Positions 1-6,916 of a stretch of DNA of 64,000 nucleotides are shown here, piece by piece. The stretch spans positions 62,001 through 126,000 of the forward strand of contig NZ_QURB01000008.1 in assembly GCF_003402975.1 (NCBI RefSeq), in the 5' to 3' direction. The translations under genes and the position numbers were made by a program. Position 1 is the stretch's first letter, and each line of letters starts with the position of its first letter. Below the pieces are notes generated by a model, which saw only the letters and a program-made list of their open reading frames with translations, was not told where the DNA came from and did no database searches. The stretch comes from Brumimicrobium aurantiacum (GTDB lineage: Bacteria > Bacteroidota > Bacteroidia > Flavobacteriales_D > Crocinitomicaceae).

Positions 1-930
1 TTATTTAACATTATTGGTGTTACTTGGGCTGTATTATTATTCCCTTTTATATTGGATGGTATTGAATATTTTATGACTGCAATTGGGACAGGAAATCCAT
101 TTACTAACCCTAAAGAGCATGCCAATACTGGAATCGCAATTTTCCATACTACGTTTAACTTGTTGAATGTGTTTGTATTAATTTGGTTTGTGCCAAACTT
201 GGTTCGTGTTGCAGAAAGAACAGTGAAGTCTAAAGGAGGTCAAGATGAAGAGTTCCACTTGGATTACATTGGAGCAGGATATATGTCTACTCCTGATTTA
301 TCTATGCTGGAAGCGAAGAAGGAGATTGCTAAATTTGGTGAATTAACAAGTAGAATGTCAGGTTTTTCTCGTGAATTATTGTTCGAGAAGAGTAGAAAGA
401 ATCAACAAAAATTAATCGATCGTATTGCTAAATATGAAGAGATTACGGATAGAGTTGAAATCGAGGTAGCAAATTATCTAGGTAAAATTTCTGAAGGGGA
501 ATTGAGTGTAGATACTGCTGTGAGAATTCGTGGAATGAACAGTATCGTAAATGACCTTGAAAGAATTGGTGATGTTTTCTACCAAATTTCAAAAGGCTTG
601 GAAAGAAAAGCAGAGGATAAAATTTGGTTTACACCACAACAAAGAGAGCGTTTAGCAGAGTTGTTTGATTTAGTTGATGAAGCATTTGTAGTGATGATTG
701 AAAACCTTAACATGCATTCTGCAGATGTGAGTTTAGACGCAGCAATTGCAATTGAAGAGAAAATCAACGCTAAGCGTGATGAAATAAGAAGTGAATACCT
801 TGACGCACTTTCTAACGATGAAGAGGTTCACATGAAAGGAGGAATTATTTACAATGATATCTTTGCTTCACTAGAAAAAGTTGGAGATCATATTATCAAT
901 GTTTCTGAAGGAATTGTTGGTAAAGTGTAA
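1..930 (+). CDS. Na+/phosphate symporter with C-terminal PhoU-like domain (3' part)
   Basis: The reading frame is open from base 1, so the N-terminus lies outside the window. The visible part begins with a hydrophobic stretch (FNIIGVTWAVLLFPF), followed by the last membrane helix with LNVFVLIWFVPNL. About 220 mostly helical residues then resemble a PhoU domain (LTSRMSGFSRELLFEK, NDLERIGDVFYQISK, EKVGDHIINVSEGI). This is the architecture of NptA-type Na/Pi cotransporters fused to PhoU, which import inorganic phosphate across the inner membrane. Family knowledge says the PhoU part tunes uptake or phosphate signalling. A phosphate-selective porin and a PhoB/PhoR-like pair follow, which supports the call. 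A hairpin terminator follows the stop. Confidence 0.88.
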   Translation, partial: LFNIIGVTWAVLLFPFILDGIEYFMTAIGTGNPFTNPKEHANTGIAIFHTTFNLLNVFVLIWFVPNLVRVAERTVKSKGGQDEEFHLDYIGAGYMSTPDLSMLEAKKEIAKFGELTSRMSGFSRELLFEKSRKNQQKLIDRIAKYEEITDRVEIEVANYLGKISEGELSVDTAVRIRGMNSIVNDLERIGDVFYQISKGLERKAEDKIWFTPQQRERLAELFDLVDEAFVVMIENLNMHSADVSLDAAIAIEEKINAKRDEIRSEYLDALSNDEEVHMKGGIIYNDIFASLEKVGDHIINVSEGIVGKV

Positions 931-952
931 TTGATTTACATCATCTTTTTTG

Positions 953-988
953 AAAGGCTGTTTCGATTTATTCGGAGCAGCCTTTTTC
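953..988 (+). terminator. Rho-independent terminator after the phosphate symporter
   Basis: AAGGCTG and CAGCCTT form a 7-bp stem around a 17-base loop, followed by a T-rich run. It starts 23 bases after the symporter stop codon. Confidence 0.7.
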
Positions 989-1285
989 TTTATCCCCTTT
1001 ATATGTGCTTACTTCAAACGATTTTGTCACAGTGATTTTTTCCAAACATCTTCAATTATTAAATAAATGGTAAAGTTCAAGGTTTGCTTTTGATGCCACA
1101 CAAATCTATTTTAAACCAATTGCTTTGAAAAACAGTATTTTACTCTTGATTTGGCAATGACTAATTATGTAAACTTATGAGAAAAGCTCAATTAAAAACA
1201 GCAACTGTTTACTTCCGTTCATTTTCAAAAGGAAACTAAGTTGTTGAAGTAGTTACACCAAATTCGATTGGACATTCAAAACTAG
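989..1285. other. Non-coding stretch with upstream copy of an imperfect repeat
   Basis: I see no convincing gene here. The end of the stretch (1218-1292) is similar to 1742-1816, on the other side of the decayed gene. A short ATG frame near 1177 runs only about 20 codons before a stop. Confidence 0.5.
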
Positions 1286-1292
1286 TTGGGAT
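1218..1292 (+). repeat. Imperfect 75-bp direct repeat, copy A
   Basis: Bases 1218-1292 align without gaps to 1742-1816, with about 58 of 75 positions identical by hand count. Both copies share TTCATTTT at the left and GGAT at the right. The two copies bracket the decayed sialidase-like fragment. Neither copy is open in a long frame. Confidence 0.6.
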
Positions 1293-1711
1293 ATGATTCG
1301 ATTAACTCCTTTTTTTGTTTGTTATCAAATGTGGGTATGACTCAATTCAATTCAGTCTTTGAAATTCCGAGTAACTTCAGTGGTTTTGATACTAAGGCTT
1401 TTGAAACAAATGATAACGGTCAATTAATGATTGTTTCAGGACCATATGATGGAAATCCAACAACAGTTGTAAAGGTATATAATAGTGTAGATTATGGTCA
1501 ATCTTGGGATTCAACCTTATTTCTTAATCAATCTATGAAGCGAGATAATGCCTGTGTAGCTGAAGAGCGGAACTTGTGATTTGCCATACAAATCAATGTG
1601 TATTCAACAACCAATTTTCCAGACTATCAAAGAAAAGTACTACATTTAACTTTGGATAATGGTTTTATTTGGACAGAAAAAACCCATGACTCAATGCAAG
1701 GGTTTAATTAA
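1286..1711 (+). pseudogene. Decayed sialidase-like (BNR/Asp-box) secreted protein fragment
   Basis: The frame from 1286 encodes 97 residues, stops at TGA 1577-1579, and continues in the same frame to TAA 1709-1711 with plausible protein sequence (VYSTTNFPDYQRKVLHLT, LDNGFIWTEK). The first half has a good Asp-box, SVDYGQSW, and the second a weaker one, LDNGFIW. Asp-boxes are the loop motif of sialidase-type beta-propellers. An ATG at 1294 in another frame reads like a signal-peptide start (MIRLTPFFV) and passes through a T7 run, so a frameshift near the start is plausible. I read this as a broken remnant of a longer secreted propeller protein, with neither its true N-terminus nor a sorting domain left. 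Confidence 0.6.
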
Positions 1712-1741
1712 GTGAGGTCACTATCCAATTTCCTCAAAGCA

Positions 1742-1816
1742 TTCATTTTGAAAAAGAAGCTATGTTGTTAAAGTCGCTATAGCAAACCCGATTGAACATT
1801 TAAGAGTAGTAAGGAT
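1742..1816 (+). repeat. Imperfect 75-bp direct repeat, copy B
   Basis: Downstream partner of 1218-1292, at roughly three-quarters identity. It ends 12 bases before the stop of the porin gene on the other strand. Confidence 0.6.
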
Positions 1817-1828
1817 TTAATTTAGCAA

Positions 1829-3037
1829 TTAAAACCCAAACTCTACTTGAACTCTCCACATTAGCGCATCATCAGTAAATTGATTTTCATAATATCCTAA
1901 ATCTGTTTGAACTTTTAAACTATGTTCGCGGATATATTTAGAAACAGCAATGACATAATTATTTGTCTCAGTTCCTACGCTTAAGTTTTGAGGAGACAAG
2001 TAAGTGTACCTCCCAGCAAATTCAACATTGTTTTTGAGTAAATACCCTACTTGAATATTAAAAGCTTCTCCTGTATAATAAGTCCCAACCTGATTTCCAA
2101 GTTCGTCAAAAATACTAGGAGAATCATCATTTGTTTTACGATGAACATATTCTCCCATAACTGATAACCCTTTGTATTTAAACATGAAATCAGCAAAAAT
2201 TGTGGTTAAATCTTTTAATTCTGCATTTTCTGGGAAAAAACTTCCTTTGTTACTTCTCGAACGGATTACACCACTATTCAGATCATATGCTGCTGCAATA
2301 GCGAGTTTAGGTTTTTGTTCTCTTGATAAATCTCCTCCTTTATATGCTCCTTTACTCTTGAATTGACCAAAAGGCATGATTTCGGCTTTGAATGTAGTTT
2401 GATATCCACCAATGTTATCCGCGATTACATTTCTTCCTTCACCCTTGGAAACAGTAGCAGACAACATTAATTCAAATTGTTTTCCTATGGTTTTATCATA
2501 GAGCAGACTTGTTCCTAAACCACGATCGAGTGTAAATCTACTATTTAACAATGATCGATCTACAAATTGCATATTGGCAGAAGAAATTAAACGTTCTCTA
2601 TTCCCTTCTAATTTATATTGTCCACCTTTTATGGAAAAACCTTTGTAGAAATTCCATTTTAAAAACGCATCTAAAATCATGCTACCACCAGTACCGAAAT
2701 ATGCTGGACCTTGATTGTTAAGATCACGGTTTGAAACACCCAATTCTACTTTGTACTTCAACTTAGGGGTGTATGCAAAACCATCAAATTTTAATCGGGC
2801 TCTTCTTGTTAAGAAATTAGAGTTGTAATTTCCAATATTTGCAAGATCATCATTGTTAACATTCCATTCTCCAACAAACAAAGTTTGAAAACGAGCAGAG
2901 GCTTTAATATAAAAGCTAGAATCTTTTGCGGTATACCTTAAACCTTCTCCAAAAGTATAGTCTTTAAATTGTGCAACACTCGAAAAAGTGATCAAAAGAG
3001 CGCAAAAGGGCAATAGAATATATTTAATGTTAACCAT
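1829..3037 (-). CDS. Phosphate-selective porin (OprO/OprP-like) outer membrane protein
   Basis: The 402-residue product starts with a signal peptide (about residues 1-22, ending SSVAQ). The rest is typical of porin O/P proteins: alternating amphipathic strands, FLTRRARLKFDGFAY near residue 75, RGLGTSLLYDK near 170, and a C-terminal aromatic residue (VEFGF) as seen in outer membrane barrels. Family members form trimeric channels with a preference for phosphate or polyphosphate. The divergent PhoB/PhoR-like pair and the upstream Na/Pi symporter fit a phosphate role, but the sequence alone does not prove the substrate. Its promoter box lies at 3126-3133. Confidence 0.85.
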   Translation of the reverse strand: MVNIKYILLPFCALLITFSSVAQFKDYTFGEGLRYTAKDSSFYIKASARFQTLFVGEWNVNNDDLANIGNYNSNFLTRRARLKFDGFAYTPKLKYKVELGVSNRDLNNQGPAYFGTGGSMILDAFLKWNFYKGFSIKGGQYKLEGNRERLISSANMQFVDRSLLNSRFTLDRGLGTSLLYDKTIGKQFELMLSATVSKGEGRNVIADNIGGYQTTFKAEIMPFGQFKSKGAYKGGDLSREQKPKLAIAAAYDLNSGVIRSRSNKGSFFPENAELKDLTTIFADFMFKYKGLSVMGEYVHRKTNDDSPSIFDELGNQVGTYYTGEAFNIQVGYLLKNNVEFAGRYTYLSPQNLSVGTETNNYVIAVSKYIREHSLKVQTDLGYYENQFTDDALMWRVQVEFGF

Positions 3038-3125
3038 ATAATAAAAGATTATTAATTATTTAAAAGTCTTTATTTGTCAGTGTTTCAGAGCTTTTTGTGT
3101 TTAAATTTTTGCTCTTTAGCTGGTG

Positions 3126-3133
3126 CAAATATA
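3126..3133 (-). promoter_or_regulatory. Bacteroidota -7 box (TATATTTG) for the porin gene
   Basis: The minus strand reads TATATTTG, an exact TAnnTTTG match, 88 bases upstream of the porin ATG. A TTTA about 17 bases further upstream could serve as the -33 element. The 239-bp gap between the divergent porin and regulator genes is the natural place for a phosphate-response site, but I could not identify one. Confidence 0.5.
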
Positions 3134-3250
3134 GTGGATGCAGTTTGGATAAATATACCGTTAATAATAAATTAATATAGCCTTAATATTGGTGATGTTT
3201 TGTTAACCTAAGAGTAAAGTTGGAATGGTAATTCAATTGAATAAGCTGTA

Positions 3251-3258
3251 TAACTTTG
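3251..3258 (+). promoter_or_regulatory. -7 box (TAACTTTG) for the response regulator gene
   Basis: Exact TAnnTTTG match. It lies 6 bases before the ATG at 3265 and 18 bases before the ATG at 3277, which favours 3277 as the start, given the 20-base spacing seen at metF and asnS. No clear -33 element is visible. Confidence 0.45.
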
Positions 3259-3276
3259 TCAGAAATGATAAACAAA

Positions 3277-3954
3277 ATGAATAAAAAAGCAACAATTTTA
3301 TTTGCAGATGATGATCCAGATATCCTTGAAATGATCTCTTATAATTTAGAGAGAGAAGGATATACAATTCATACTGCTGTCAACGGAGAGGAAGCTGTTG
3401 AATTAAGTGAAAAAGTTAATCCAGACCTAATTCTCTTGGATGTAATGATGCCAAAAATGGATGGTGTTCAAGTTTGTGAAGCAATTCGTTCAAATGGAAA
3501 AGAAGTGCAGCCAATTATTGCGTTCTTAACTTCAAGAGCTGAAGATTATTCTCAAATTGCTGGATTTAACGCTGGAGGAGATGATTATATCAATAAACCA
3601 ATTCGTCCAAAAGTGTTAATTAGTAGAATCGAAGCCTTGTTGAGAAGAGCAGGGTCTAACATTGTAAAAGAAGAGGTGAATGAAGATTTAGTCTTAGATG
3701 TTAACCGATACTTACTATTGTTTAAAGGAGAAGAGTTATATTTACCAAAGAAAGAATTCGAATTGCTTTCATTTCTTATGAAAAAACCTGGAAATGTTTC
3801 AAACAGAGACCAGATTTTGGCGGAAGTTTGGGGTGACGATACCATTGTAGGTGAAAGAACTGTTGATGTACATATCCGAAAATTACGTGAGAAAATTGGA
3901 GATGAATACATTCGTACAATTAAAGGAGTTGGATATACTTTTAAAGCTTCATGA
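3277..3954 (+). CDS. PhoB-like response regulator (receiver + winged-helix DNA-binding domain)
   Basis: Receiver domain at about residues 5-120: acidic pocket DDD at 11-13, phospho-acceptor Asp55 in LLDVMMP, Thr/Ser at 85-86 and Lys107 in the NKP turn. An OmpR/PhoB-type winged helix follows (LPKKEFELLSFL, GERTVDVHIRKLREKIG). It is a two-component transcription regulator, and its kinase overlaps it by 4 bases. In-frame alternatives at TTG 3256 and ATG 3265 exist; 3277 is preferred because the product then begins MNKKATILFADDD and leaves room for a leader after the -7 box. The phosphate assignment rests on the neighbours (porin O/P, Na/Pi symporter). Confidence 0.88.
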   Translation: MNKKATILFADDDPDILEMISYNLEREGYTIHTAVNGEEAVELSEKVNPDLILLDVMMPKMDGVQVCEAIRSNGKEVQPIIAFLTSRAEDYSQIAGFNAGGDDYINKPIRPKVLISRIEALLRRAGSNIVKEEVNEDLVLDVNRYLLLFKGEELYLPKKEFELLSFLMKKPGNVSNRDQILAEVWGDDTIVGERTVDVHIRKLREKIGDEYIRTIKGVGYTFKAS

Positions 3955-5000
3955 AGAACATAAAACCAATTCATATTATATTTATTAGTACAGCATTGCA
4001 TGTTGGTATGCTTTTGCTGTTACTCGTATTATATCGACTTTTTATTGATTTTTTATCCTTAGAAATGATTTTAAGTATTACGCTTCTTGGAGGAGTGTTT
4101 TCTTTTATCATCATTTACTTTGTGTTTAAAAAGTTTATTCAAGAAAGGCTCGATTTGATTTTTCGTGTGATATCTAAAGGTTCTAATTTCAATGCAACTC
4201 AGCAAAGGGTAGATTTGAAGGAGGATGTGATTGGATCTGCGGTAAAAGCATCTCTTAGCTGGGCAAATGAAAGAAAAAGTGAAATCGCTAAACTGAAAGA
4301 ACAAGCAACTTTCAGAAGAGAGTTTTTAGGAAATCTTGCTCATGAATTGAAAACGCCTGTTTTTAGTATTCAAGGGTATATTTTAACTTTATTGGAAGGC
4401 GGTTTAGAGGATGAAAAAGTGAATCGAAAGTTTCTCGAACGTGCCGCTTTTTCTACTGAAAGAATGGCGGAAATTTTAGAAGATCTCGATCAAATTATGA
4501 ATTTGGAGGTGAATAATGTAACTATTAAGAATACATCTTTTAATATAGTAGAGTTAACAAAAGACATTATTCTTTCTCTAGAAGAGTCAAGCATAGAGAA
4601 AAAGGTTAAGGTTTCAATGGCAAAGAAATATGAGCCTATTTATGTCAATGCCGATAAGTCGAAAATTGCACAAGTTCTTACCAATCTAATTGCCAATTCA
4701 ATAAATTATTCTGTTGAAAACGGTTCAACAACAATTCGTTTTTACCCGATTAATGATACGATTATGACCGAAATTTCGGATGATGGAATTGGAATTGAGG
4801 AAAAAAACATTCCACGTCTTTTTGAAAGATTCTACAGGGTGGAGCAAAGTAGAAATAGAAATGAAGGAGGTTCAGGTTTGGGGCTTGCAATTTGTAAGCA
4901 TATCGTTGAAGCTCACGGTGAAAATATTAATGTTAAAAGTGAACTTGGAGTAGGAAGTACCTTTACTTTCTCGCTCAAAAAAAGCAATAAGCCTAAATAA
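3951..5000 (+). CDS. PhoR-like membrane sensor histidine kinase
   Basis: 349 residues with two membrane helices near the N-terminus (about 8-30 and 38-60) and almost no periplasmic segment between them. The kinase core holds the H-box HELKTP with His131, N-box Asn249 (LIANSINYS), G1 box DDGIG at 277-281, and GSGLGL at 307-312. It should phosphorylate the regulator encoded just upstream; the genes overlap by ATGA and are surely co-transcribed. The lack of a large sensor domain resembles PhoR kinases that sense through partner proteins, and PhoU-type input from the symporter is a possibility (inference). Confidence 0.87.
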   Translation: MKNIKPIHIIFISTALHVGMLLLLLVLYRLFIDFLSLEMILSITLLGGVFSFIIIYFVFKKFIQERLDLIFRVISKGSNFNATQQRVDLKEDVIGSAVKASLSWANERKSEIAKLKEQATFRREFLGNLAHELKTPVFSIQGYILTLLEGGLEDEKVNRKFLERAAFSTERMAEILEDLDQIMNLEVNNVTIKNTSFNIVELTKDIILSLEESSIEKKVKVSMAKKYEPIYVNADKSKIAQVLTNLIANSINYSVENGSTTIRFYPINDTIMTEISDDGIGIEEKNIPRLFERFYRVEQSRNRNEGGSGLGLAICKHIVEAHGENINVKSELGVGSTFTFSLKKSNKPK

Positions 5001-5090
5001 TTAATTCTATATGCTTACCTTCGCTTTGATCATTATGTGAGAAAAAGTTTTCAAAAATCACGTAACTTTCACTGGTCATAACATTGATTT

Positions 5091-6413
5091 ATGCTTTACA
5101 GACTATTGAAATTTATCATTGGCGTTGGTATACGATTGTATTACAAAGAAATAAAAGTAATTAATCGTTCACATTTGTCAGAAGGGAAAAATGGCCCTCT
5201 AATTATCATTGCTAATCATCCAAATACTTTAATGGATGCTTGGGTCATCGGAATGATTTGCAAGCAACCCATCCATTTTATGGCAAAAGCAACTTTGTTT
5301 GATTCCAAACTTAAGTTGAGACTATTGCGCAGTCTAAAAATGATTCCCATCAATAGAAAAGGAGAAGGAATTACTTCTGGAGTGGATAATAATGACTCTT
5401 TAAGTGAATGCTACAAAGTGTTAAGTGCAGGAAAAACACTGGTTATTTTTCCTGAAGGAACTTCTTATAAAGAAAAGGTTTTAAGAGAACTTAAAACAGG
5501 GACTGCCAGAATAGCTTTAGAAACTGAGAAAATTAATGGGGGAGAACTGGATTTGAAAGTTGTGGCAATTGGCATCAATTATTCAGAACCTGAAAAGTTT
5601 AGGAGTAGTATTTTGATCGACGTGGATCAGCCTAGAAATGTGATGGATCATTATGAAATGTACCTCACCGAAAAGAAGAAGGCAGTAAAACGATTAACTA
5701 ACCAGTTTAGAGAAAGACTAGAAAAAGTACTCGTTACAACAGAAACAAAAGATGAAGAAGAGCTGCTAGATGAGATTTTTAAGGTGATGAACACTAAGTA
5801 TATTCAAGCTGATGAAAAAGGAGTTCAACGTCAGGTAAAGGAGCAAAAAGTCATTAAGAATAAATTGGATGAATTAAAACTGGTTCAACCTTGGCGTATT
5901 GATGAAATAAGAAACAGTATTATAACAATGAATTGGAAACTCGATAAAATGCATATTCGAGCAGATTTCTTGGATCGAAAATTCCGTTCAACTTTATTCT
6001 TTCGTCAAATCTTAACTTCTCTTATTTTTATTGTGGTGGCATTACCCTTAGCTGTTTTTGGTTTAATTCATAATATCCTGCAGTATTTGTTTACGGATTG
6101 GTTGGTGCCAAAAATTTCAACAGACATTGAATACTATGCACCATTGGCCATTTTAGTTGGTTTTGTTACCTATCCTTTAACCTACGCAGCTTTTATTTAT
6201 TTTTCAATTACGCTTCTTGATTTTTCGTTTCTGATGAGTTTAGGATATTTCATTTTAATGCCCTTAACGGGGATTTTTACCTATTGGTTTTTTAAATACC
6301 TCAAACACATTAGTTATAAATGGCGTTATATGTTGTTAATGGTTGATCAGAAAGATACTTTAAAAGAATTGCAAGCCGAGAAGAAGAAAATCAGAGCCTT
6401 ACTCTTTGATTAA
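5091..6413 (+). CDS. 1-acyl-glycerol-3-phosphate acyltransferase-like protein with C-terminal membrane domain
   Basis: 440 residues. The PlsC-type catalytic block spans about residues 35-210, with NHPNTLMD (42-49) as the His-Asp motif and FPEGTS (120-125) as the phosphate-binding motif. The His and Asp are separated by five residues rather than the four of standard PlsC, a spacing I associate with the GPAT-like branch that includes yeast Gat1/Gat2. Residues about 300-400 hold three hydrophobic helices, and the tail is charged and coiled. Expected role: acylation of a glycerol-phosphate or related lipid at the inner membrane. It stands alone after the two-component pair; the exact acceptor is unknown. 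Confidence 0.8.
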   Translation: MLYRLLKFIIGVGIRLYYKEIKVINRSHLSEGKNGPLIIIANHPNTLMDAWVIGMICKQPIHFMAKATLFDSKLKLRLLRSLKMIPINRKGEGITSGVDNNDSLSECYKVLSAGKTLVIFPEGTSYKEKVLRELKTGTARIALETEKINGGELDLKVVAIGINYSEPEKFRSSILIDVDQPRNVMDHYEMYLTEKKKAVKRLTNQFRERLEKVLVTTETKDEEELLDEIFKVMNTKYIQADEKGVQRQVKEQKVIKNKLDELKLVQPWRIDEIRNSIITMNWKLDKMHIRADFLDRKFRSTLFFRQILTSLIFIVVALPLAVFGLIHNILQYLFTDWLVPKISTDIEYYAPLAILVGFVTYPLTYAAFIYFSITLLDFSFLMSLGYFILMPLTGIFTYWFFKYLKHISYKWRYMLLMVDQKDTLKELQAEKKKIRALLFD

Positions 6414-6467
6414 AATTAGTTTCTTACGCAATACGCTTTTTCATTTATTTGATTCTAATAAATAACG

Positions 6468-6475
6468 TATTTTTG
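6468..6475 (+). promoter_or_regulatory. Promoter: TTTG (6448-6451) and TATTTTTG (6468-6475)
   Basis: An exact -7 box with a TTTG -33 element 16 bases upstream, 27 bases before the ATG of the lipoprotein gene at 6503. It probably drives the lipoprotein and dnaG together. Confidence 0.5.
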
Positions 6476-6502
6476 TTCTTTAAAACTCGAAATTTAAACA
6501 TT

Positions 6503-6916
6503 ATGGTAAAATACTTTTTCATTGGATTATTGACACTAATAATGATCGCTTGCGAGGAGGATAAAGCTCCTGAAAGGCCAAAACCTCAAAAAACAGAATA
6601 TCGTCCATTGATTTCAGAAGATAATAATGGGAAATATACAGAATGGTATCCTGGACACAAGCAAGTAAAGCTCACAGGAAGAAAAAATAAAGATGGTGAA
6701 CGTGTTGGAATATGGAAGTATTACTCTGATCGTGGAGTTGAACTATCGGTTACCGTTTACAGTAATGGAAAGAAAAATGGACATACAGTAGTGAAACATC
6801 CTAATGGAGCATTACATTATTCAGGAGAGTATGTTAACGATGAACCTGTTGGCATTTGGAAATTTTATGATGAACAAGGAAAACTGACCCAAACCAAAGA
6901 TTACTCAAAAAAATAA
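6503..6916 (+). CDS. Lipoprotein with YwqK/MORN-like repeats
   Basis: The start at 6503 gives MVKYFFIGLLTLIMIAC, a lipoprotein signal with lipobox cysteine at residue 17; the frame extends upstream to 6449, but that would bury the signal and overlap the promoter. The mature part has two or three short repeats of the form G.R..G.WKYY...G and G.Y.NDEPVGIWKFYDEQG, the pattern of the YwqK antitoxin / MORN-like family common in Bacteroidota. Despite the family name no toxin gene lies nearby, so an envelope role is as likely. It overlaps dnaG by one base (TAATG), indicating translational coupling. Confidence 0.75.
   Translation: MVKYFFIGLLTLIMIACEEDKAPERPKPQKTEYRPLISEDNNGKYTEWYPGHKQVKLTGRKNKDGERVGIWKYYSDRGVELSVTVYSNGKKNGHTVVKHPNGALHYSGEYVNDEPVGIWKFYDEQGKLTQTKDYSKK

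Noticed and set aside
6503-6916. Toxin-antitoxin system around the YwqK-like lipoprotein
   Set aside because: The neighbours are an acyltransferase and dnaG; no toxin-like gene lies nearby.
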